Of a stretch of 64,000 bases of DNA, positions 59,933 to 64,000 are shown piece after piece. The notes below the pieces were generated by a model that was not told the origin of the DNA, did no database searches, and saw only the letters and a program-made list of their open reading frames with translations. The stretch covers positions 237,912-301,911 of the forward strand of contig NZ_CAJQZC010000008.1 of the NCBI RefSeq assembly GCF_907164555.1, read 5' to 3'. Positions within the stretch are counted from its first letter, which is position 1; the number at the start of each line of letters is the position of its first letter. The DNA comes from Paraburkholderia saeva. Its GTDB lineage: Bacteria; Pseudomonadota; Gammaproteobacteria; Burkholderiales; Burkholderiaceae. Both the position numbers and the translations under genes were made by a program.

Positions 59933-61678
59933 TCACGTCTGCGCGTCGTGCGCGTACGCCGGTCGCAGGTTCAATTCGCTGGCGGGCGTTTGACGGTGGG
60001 CGGCCCGAATCAGGTCGGCGGCTTTTTCACCGATCATGATTGCCGGTGCGTTCGTGTTTCCGCCGATCAGCGTCGGCATGATCGACGCGTCGGCCACACG
60101 CAGGCCTTCGATTCCGCGTACCCTCAGTTGCGGATCGACTACGGCCATTTCGTCGATGCCCATCTGGCACGTGCCGACCGGGTGATAGACGCTGTCGGCG
60201 TGACTGCGGACGAACGCGCGGATCGCGTCCTCGTTCGAATCGTCCGGTCCGAAATCATCCGTCAGCAGTTCCTTGCCGCCCGCTTCGGCCAGCGCCTGCT
60301 GCGCGAAGATCCGGCGCACGATGCGCACGCCCGCCACCAGCGTGTCGAGGTCCGCTTCGGCGGACAGAAAGCGCGGATCGATCGACGGCGCATCGCGCAT
60401 GTCCGCGCTGCGCAGACGCACGTGACCGCGACTCTCGGGACGCAGGACGTACGCGTGACACGAGTAGCCGTGTCCGAGTTCGCTGCGTTTGGCCATGTTG
60501 CTGTTGCCTAGCAGGGCGAGAACAAAGACAAGCTGGATGTCCGGGATGGCGAGCGAGGGGCGGCTCTTTACGAACGCGCCTGCCTCCGCGAAGTTCGACG
60601 CGACCATGCCGCTGCGGTTACGCCGGTAGCGCCACATCTCGGACGCGAGCCGCAGAAAGCCACGCGACGAATAGCCGAAGAGGTCGGTGGATTTGACCTG
60701 CTTGTTGACGATCACGTCGAGATGGTCCTGCAGGTTCTCACCGACCCCGGGCAGATGCTGTATGACATCGATCCCGTGACTACGCAGATGTTCGGCCGGC
60801 CCGACACCCGACGCCATCAGCAGTTGTGGCGAGTTGAATGCCCCACAACTGATGACGACTTCGCGCCGTGCCTGCAACGTCTGCACGACGCCTGCACGCA
60901 CGATGCTCACGCCGCGCGCCCGTTTGTCCTCGATGACAACGCGCAGCGCCTGCGCATCCGTGAGGACGTGAAGGTTCGGGCGGCCGCCGTTCAGGCCCGG
61001 ATCTTTTGCGTTGCCGCCGTGCAGATAAGCGCGCGCCGCGTTCCAGCGCTCGCCGTTGTATTGCGTGACCTGATAGAGGCCTGCGCCTTCCTGTTCTTCG
61101 CCGTTGAAGTCGGCGTTCAACGGGAAACCGGCCTGCTGCGCGGCCTGCACGAAACGATGGGAAAACGGATTCGGCGTGCGCAGATCGCTGACGTGCAGCG
61201 GACCATCGCCGCCGTGCCACGGATTTTCATTGCTTCCTGCGTGGCGCTGATTGCATTCGCTGCGGCGGAAATAGGGCAGTACGTCGTCGAAACCCCAGCC
61301 GGTGCAGCCGAGGCGCGCCCATTCGTCGTAGTCGTTGCGATGTCCACGGATATAGACCATGCCGTTGATCGAGGAGCTGCCGCCCAGGCCGCGTCCGCGC
61401 GGCTGGAAGGATGGACGTCCGTGCAGGCCGGACTGGCTCTCCGTGTGGTAAGCGAAGTTGCGCGGGCCGGGCTTTCGCACGGTGCCGGCAAGACCGATTG
61501 GCATCCATACGGTCATGTGATGATCGTGTGGTCCCACTTCCAGCAGCGCGACCGTGACGGACAGATCTTCGGCCAGTCTGGCGGCGACAGCGCATCCGGC
61601 AGAGCCCGCGCCGACGACGATGTAGTCGTACTCTGCCGCGATCGTTGTGCTATGAGCGTTCTTGCCACGTCTCGTCAT
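59933..61678 (-). CDS. GMC-family FAD oxidoreductase / choline-dehydrogenase-like (GMC 2)
   Basis: 581 residues. 'YIVVGAGSAGCAVAARLAED', GMC signatures 'RGRGLGGSSSINGMVYIRGH' and 'VVISCGAFNSPQLLMASGVG', active-site 'DSVYHPVGTCQMG', C-terminal 'ASIMPTLIGGNTNAPAIMIG'. Typical alcohol or choline dehydrogenase-like enzyme. Paired with the ALDH gene it could take an alcohol to an acid in two steps. Confidence 0.92.
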   Translation of the reverse strand: MTRRGKNAHSTTIAAEYDYIVVGAGSAGCAVAARLAEDLSVTVALLEVGPHDHHMTVWMPIGLAGTVRKPGPRNFAYHTESQSGLHGRPSFQPRGRGLGGSSSINGMVYIRGHRNDYDEWARLGCTGWGFDDVLPYFRRSECNQRHAGSNENPWHGGDGPLHVSDLRTPNPFSHRFVQAAQQAGFPLNADFNGEEQEGAGLYQVTQYNGERWNAARAYLHGGNAKDPGLNGGRPNLHVLTDAQALRVVIEDKRARGVSIVRAGVVQTLQARREVVISCGAFNSPQLLMASGVGPAEHLRSHGIDVIQHLPGVGENLQDHLDVIVNKQVKSTDLFGYSSRGFLRLASEMWRYRRNRSGMVASNFAEAGAFVKSRPSLAIPDIQLVFVLALLGNSNMAKRSELGHGYSCHAYVLRPESRGHVRLRSADMRDAPSIDPRFLSAEADLDTLVAGVRIVRRIFAQQALAEAGGKELLTDDFGPDDSNEDAIRAFVRSHADSVYHPVGTCQMGIDEMAVVDPQLRVRGIEGLRVADASIMPTLIGGNTNAPAIMIGEKAADLIRAAHRQTPASELNLRPAYAHDAQT

Positions 61679-61757
61679 GGAGTCTCTCTACGTGATTTGA
61701 GGTTTGCGCGCGCATGGCGCCGGTTGTGCAGTCACTGCCCGATTCGCCGGGCACCCG

Positions 61758-63047
61758 TTACGCCGGGGCCTGGGTACCGAAATGGTTGAGGGTCTTGTGC
61801 GAGCGGTCAGGATGAAGCCAGAGCAGGGCGGCGAGAGAGGCTGCGATCAGCAGTGCGGCACTCACCGTGAAGCCGAGTTCATAGGCATGGCTGCTGTCGC
61901 CGCCGTAGGTCTGTAACAGACGACCCATCACGATTGGCGCGAAGGCGGCCCCAAGGCTTGCGAGCGCCGTGTGGATCGCGACGAGCGATCCGCGCTGGCT
62001 GTCCGGGACCATTTCGGCGAGCAACGCGGGCGCGAGCGTGAAGCTCAACGTCGGCAGCGCGCCCGCCATGGCGAGCAGCGCGACTTTCTGCAGCGGCAGC
62101 CAGTGAAGCAGCATGAGCGCGACGTACAGCAGGCCACCCGTCACCGCCGACAGACAGATCAGATGAACGCGCGCCCTGCGTGTCGACACGCCGTGGGCGA
62201 GCATGCGTTGCGACAGCCAGCTCAGTCCGACATTCACCGGCGTCGCGGTCGCAACCACCACGGCGAAGCACCGGCCGGCTTCGACGCCGGTGAATCCGAG
62301 CCCCTTTTCGAAGTAGGTGGGTATCCAGGTCAGGCTCAGACCCAGCGTCCAGTAGGCCGTGAACCCCAACGCGAAGACGGAGAGTACCGAACGGTCGGTG
62401 AGGATCCGGCGATACGGCAGCCGTTTCGTCGGTGTCTGCCCGAGCGGCGCGGCTTGCTGCTTACCGAGCGTTCCTTCGCGACCGAAGCACGCCCACAGCA
62501 CGCTCCACATCACGCCGATCGCGCCGAGCAGCATGAAGTTCGTGCGCCATCCCCACTGTCTCGTGACGACAGGGATCAGCAGACCCGCCAGCAACATGCC
62601 GAAGGCGGCGCCCTGGTTGATGATCGCGACCGGCAGATTGCGTTTCCGGTTAGGGAACCACTTGTACAGCGCGTGCACGGAGACCGGAAAGGCCGGGCCT
62701 TCGGCAGCGCCGAGAATCACGCGGCAGACCAGCAGCCCCAGTGCGCTTGTCGCCATCGCCTGCGGCAACTGAAGCGCGGCCCAGCTCAAGCCCATCGCAA
62801 GCAGGAGCCAGCGGGTGGGGAAGCGATTCGAAAGAAATCCCACGAGCACGGTCGAGATTGAAAACAGCCAGAAGAAGCTGCCGGCGACAAGGCCGAATTT
62901 CTCCGGCGAGAGATGCAGCTCGGCCGTGAGCGGTACCGCGACGAGACCTAACACGATCTTGTCCAGGAAATTGATGAGGGCGAGCCCCGTCAGCAGGAGG
63001 GTCATCGTCCATGCGGACCTGGCCTGGAAATCGGGGGAAGCGGTCAT
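61758..63047 (-). CDS. MFS transporter (anion:cation symporter-like)
   Basis: 429 residues with about 12 hydrophobic segments. 'LINFLDKIVLGLVAVPLTAE' at TM1 and 'RVILGAAEGPAFPVSVHALY' / 'WFPNRKRNLPVAI' after TM4 are signatures of the ACS family that takes up organic anions. Start ATG 63047 after CAGGAGAC. Upstream of and in line with the GMC, TauD and ALDH genes; likely the uptake system of that group. Confidence 0.92.
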   Translation of the reverse strand: MTASPDFQARSAWTMTLLLTGLALINFLDKIVLGLVAVPLTAELHLSPEKFGLVAGSFFWLFSISTVLVGFLSNRFPTRWLLLAMGLSWAALQLPQAMATSALGLLVCRVILGAAEGPAFPVSVHALYKWFPNRKRNLPVAIINQGAAFGMLLAGLLIPVVTRQWGWRTNFMLLGAIGVMWSVLWACFGREGTLGKQQAAPLGQTPTKRLPYRRILTDRSVLSVFALGFTAYWTLGLSLTWIPTYFEKGLGFTGVEAGRCFAVVVATATPVNVGLSWLSQRMLAHGVSTRRARVHLICLSAVTGGLLYVALMLLHWLPLQKVALLAMAGALPTLSFTLAPALLAEMVPDSQRGSLVAIHTALASLGAAFAPIVMGRLLQTYGGDSSHAYELGFTVSAALLIAASLAALLWLHPDRSHKTLNHFGTQAPA

Positions 63048-63459
63048 CGGTTGTCTCCTGTCGACCAGATGCTTGCGGTCGACCAGAGCGGGTGCAAGGC
63101 ACTGACTCTGGTCCCCTACAAGTGAGTTGCGGTAGTCCTTATCCAGGCGTGCTTTACTGCCCGTCCCGGCAATCCGGCTTTATGGCGTCACGGTACGAGG
63201 TCCGGGCGGGTGCGAAACCACCCGGAACAGGTAGTCCAGGGAAAACCTTGTTCTGTCAGGGTGCAGATCGTCCGGCGCTTCAGGTCGCCGGTGTCGCGCG
63301 CGACGGGGGCTCCACTCCACCGGGGTAGTGGCGCCGGTGGGGCGTTGAATTACTGTGGCGTCCGGAAACGTCGAGCGGGATTGCCAGCGCGAAGGCGAGG
63401 CCGCCTGCTGCCGAGCGTCGCGATTTGAGGCTGTGCCAGCCCGATTGAAAGGAGAGGCC
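63048..63459. promoter_or_regulatory. Divergent intergenic region with candidate LAL box 4
   Basis: A 412-bp gap between the MFS gene (leftward) and a small rightward gene; no coding region is supported. At 63312-63328 it holds CCACTC-CACCG-GGGTAG, 16 of 17 bases identical to LAL box 2 and 131 bp before the GTG at 63460. Confidence 0.6.
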
Positions 63460-63744
63460 GTGAATACCCGTGAAACCTCGTTGCGCCGTCTGGTGGAAAA
63501 ATGGTTCGGACCTGATTCGGCGATGCGGGCTCGCGTGACGATGTTCAGTCACTCCCCCGCGAACCGGTGGCGTTATGTGTGCGTCGCGGCCGGGCGGGCG
63601 TCCGGTGAGCTCTCGATCTTTTTCTTCCGCCATGAAGATGGTTCCTGGTCCGTATTTCCGCCGGAGATCAGGCGGGCGACGATGAGCGTCCCACGCATGC
63701 CTGTTTTATCCGGCACGCCAGGCCCTGTCGCATCGACAGCCTGA
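63460..63744 (+). CDS. Small hypothetical protein
   Basis: 94 residues from GTG 63460, 4 nt after AAAGGAGAGG: 'MNTRETSLRRLVEKWFGPD', 'RWRYVCVAAGRASGELSIFF', 'HEDGSWSVFPPEIRRATM'. No recognised family; a compact alpha/beta protein is likely. It has a candidate LAL box upstream and precedes the ETF-QO gene by 107 bp. Confidence 0.6.
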   Translation: MNTRETSLRRLVEKWFGPDSAMRARVTMFSHSPANRWRYVCVAAGRASGELSIFFFRHEDGSWSVFPPEIRRATMSVPRMPVLSGTPGPVASTA

Positions 63745-63851
63745 AGGCGAGCTGGGTTTTAGTGGCTTCCACGGGTGATACGTTAAGGCCGATTCGCCCG
63801 CTCCCGGCGTTCTCTTGTTTTGCAAATCAAGAAGTATTGGAGACCCACGCA

Positions 63852-64000
63852 GTGTCAATTCCGACCATCCTTGAAGACGATATCGTGAACCCGCGCGAAT
63901 CAATGGAATACGACGTGGTAATTGTCGGCGGTGGCCCCGCCGGGCTGTCCGCGGCGATCCGTCTGAAGCAGCGTGCCCAGGAGACCGGCGTCGAGCTGGG
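63852..64000 (+). CDS. ETF-ubiquinone oxidoreductase (5' end only)
   Basis: The first 49 codons are in the window, open at the right edge. The sequence continues 'NPRESMEYDVVIVGGGPAGL' and 'SAAIRLKQRAQETG', the FAD-binding N-terminus of ETF-QO. GTG 63852 follows TTGGAG; ATG 63903 is an internal alternative. It passes electrons from EtfAB to ubiquinone, completing the electron route from the ACADs in this window. Confidence 0.85.
   Translation, partial: MSIPTILEDDIVNPRESMEYDVVIVGGGPAGLSAAIRLKQRAQETGVEL

Overview
The window reads as a high-GC chromosomal or megaplasmid segment of a betaproteobacterium of the Burkholderia sensu lato group (Paraburkholderia/Caballeronia type). The basis is the protein content: a prpB-prpC-acnD-prpF methylcitrate locus, 'QSSVTLYG'-type porins, small DUF6496-like proteins, and very dense catabolic operons with GntR, LysR and MalT-like (LAL) regulators. 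I saw no rRNA, tRNA, CRISPR array or intact insertion sequence.

Layout. (1) 1-6354: the 2-methylcitrate cycle for propionyl-CoA, read leftwards, with a textbook sigma-54 control region in front of prpB (two tandem palindromes, an IHF site and a -24/-12 promoter). prpR is not in the window. (2) 6451-9308: small genes (DUF421 membrane protein, ParB-like protein, Fet4-like permease family protein, two tiny proteins) and the C-terminal remnant of a UdgX-type uracil-DNA glycosylase. (3) 9335-14257: a Rieske/FAD reductase, a porin fossil, an isochorismatase-family hydrolase, a pirin, and a divergent LysR gene broken by one in-frame TGA. (4) 14342-26219: a GntR-controlled catabolic cluster in two blocks, porin-BON-amidohydrolase-GMC oxidoreductase and CoA ligase-citryl-CoA lyase-maleylacetate reductase-hydroxyquinol dioxygenase-YciI-dehydrogenase-NTF2. 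The same palindrome (core AATGTTCGAACATT) stands in front of both blocks. (5) 26466-28388: a secreted NHL/beta-propeller protein.

(6) 28599-54595: the main feature. Two paralogous LAL regulators, LAL1 and LAL2, bracket two convergent acyl-CoA operons that meet at a 15-bp-stem bidirectional terminator. The rightward operon encodes an acyl-CoA dehydrogenase (ACAD), SCPx-type thiolase, MFE2-type SDR, CoA ligase, a probable two-subunit ACAD, enoyl-CoA hydratase, second CoA ligase, alpha-methylacyl-CoA racemase and EtfBA. The leftward operon encodes a feruloyl-CoA-synthase-like ligase, ACAD, thiolase, two MaoC-type hydratases, an SDR and an MBL hydrolase. Together these look like a self-contained beta-oxidation system for a branched or cyclic carboxylic acid (isoprenoid, steroid side chain or aromatic-alkyl acid). 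An ETF-ubiquinone oxidoreductase gene begins at the right edge.

(7) 54727-64000: a DUF2889 protein, a second porin-BON pair, a three-copy 41-bp tandem repeat, and an ALDH / TauD-type dioxygenase / GMC oxidoreductase / MFS transporter group. A near-palindrome CCAC(C/T)C-N5-GGGTAG recurs about 100-140 bp upstream of LAL1, the rightward operon, the leftward operon and the small gene before the ETF-QO gene. Weaker variants lie before porin 2 and before the DUF2889 gene. I propose it as the operator of a LAL regulon; this is the most promising undescribed system in the window.
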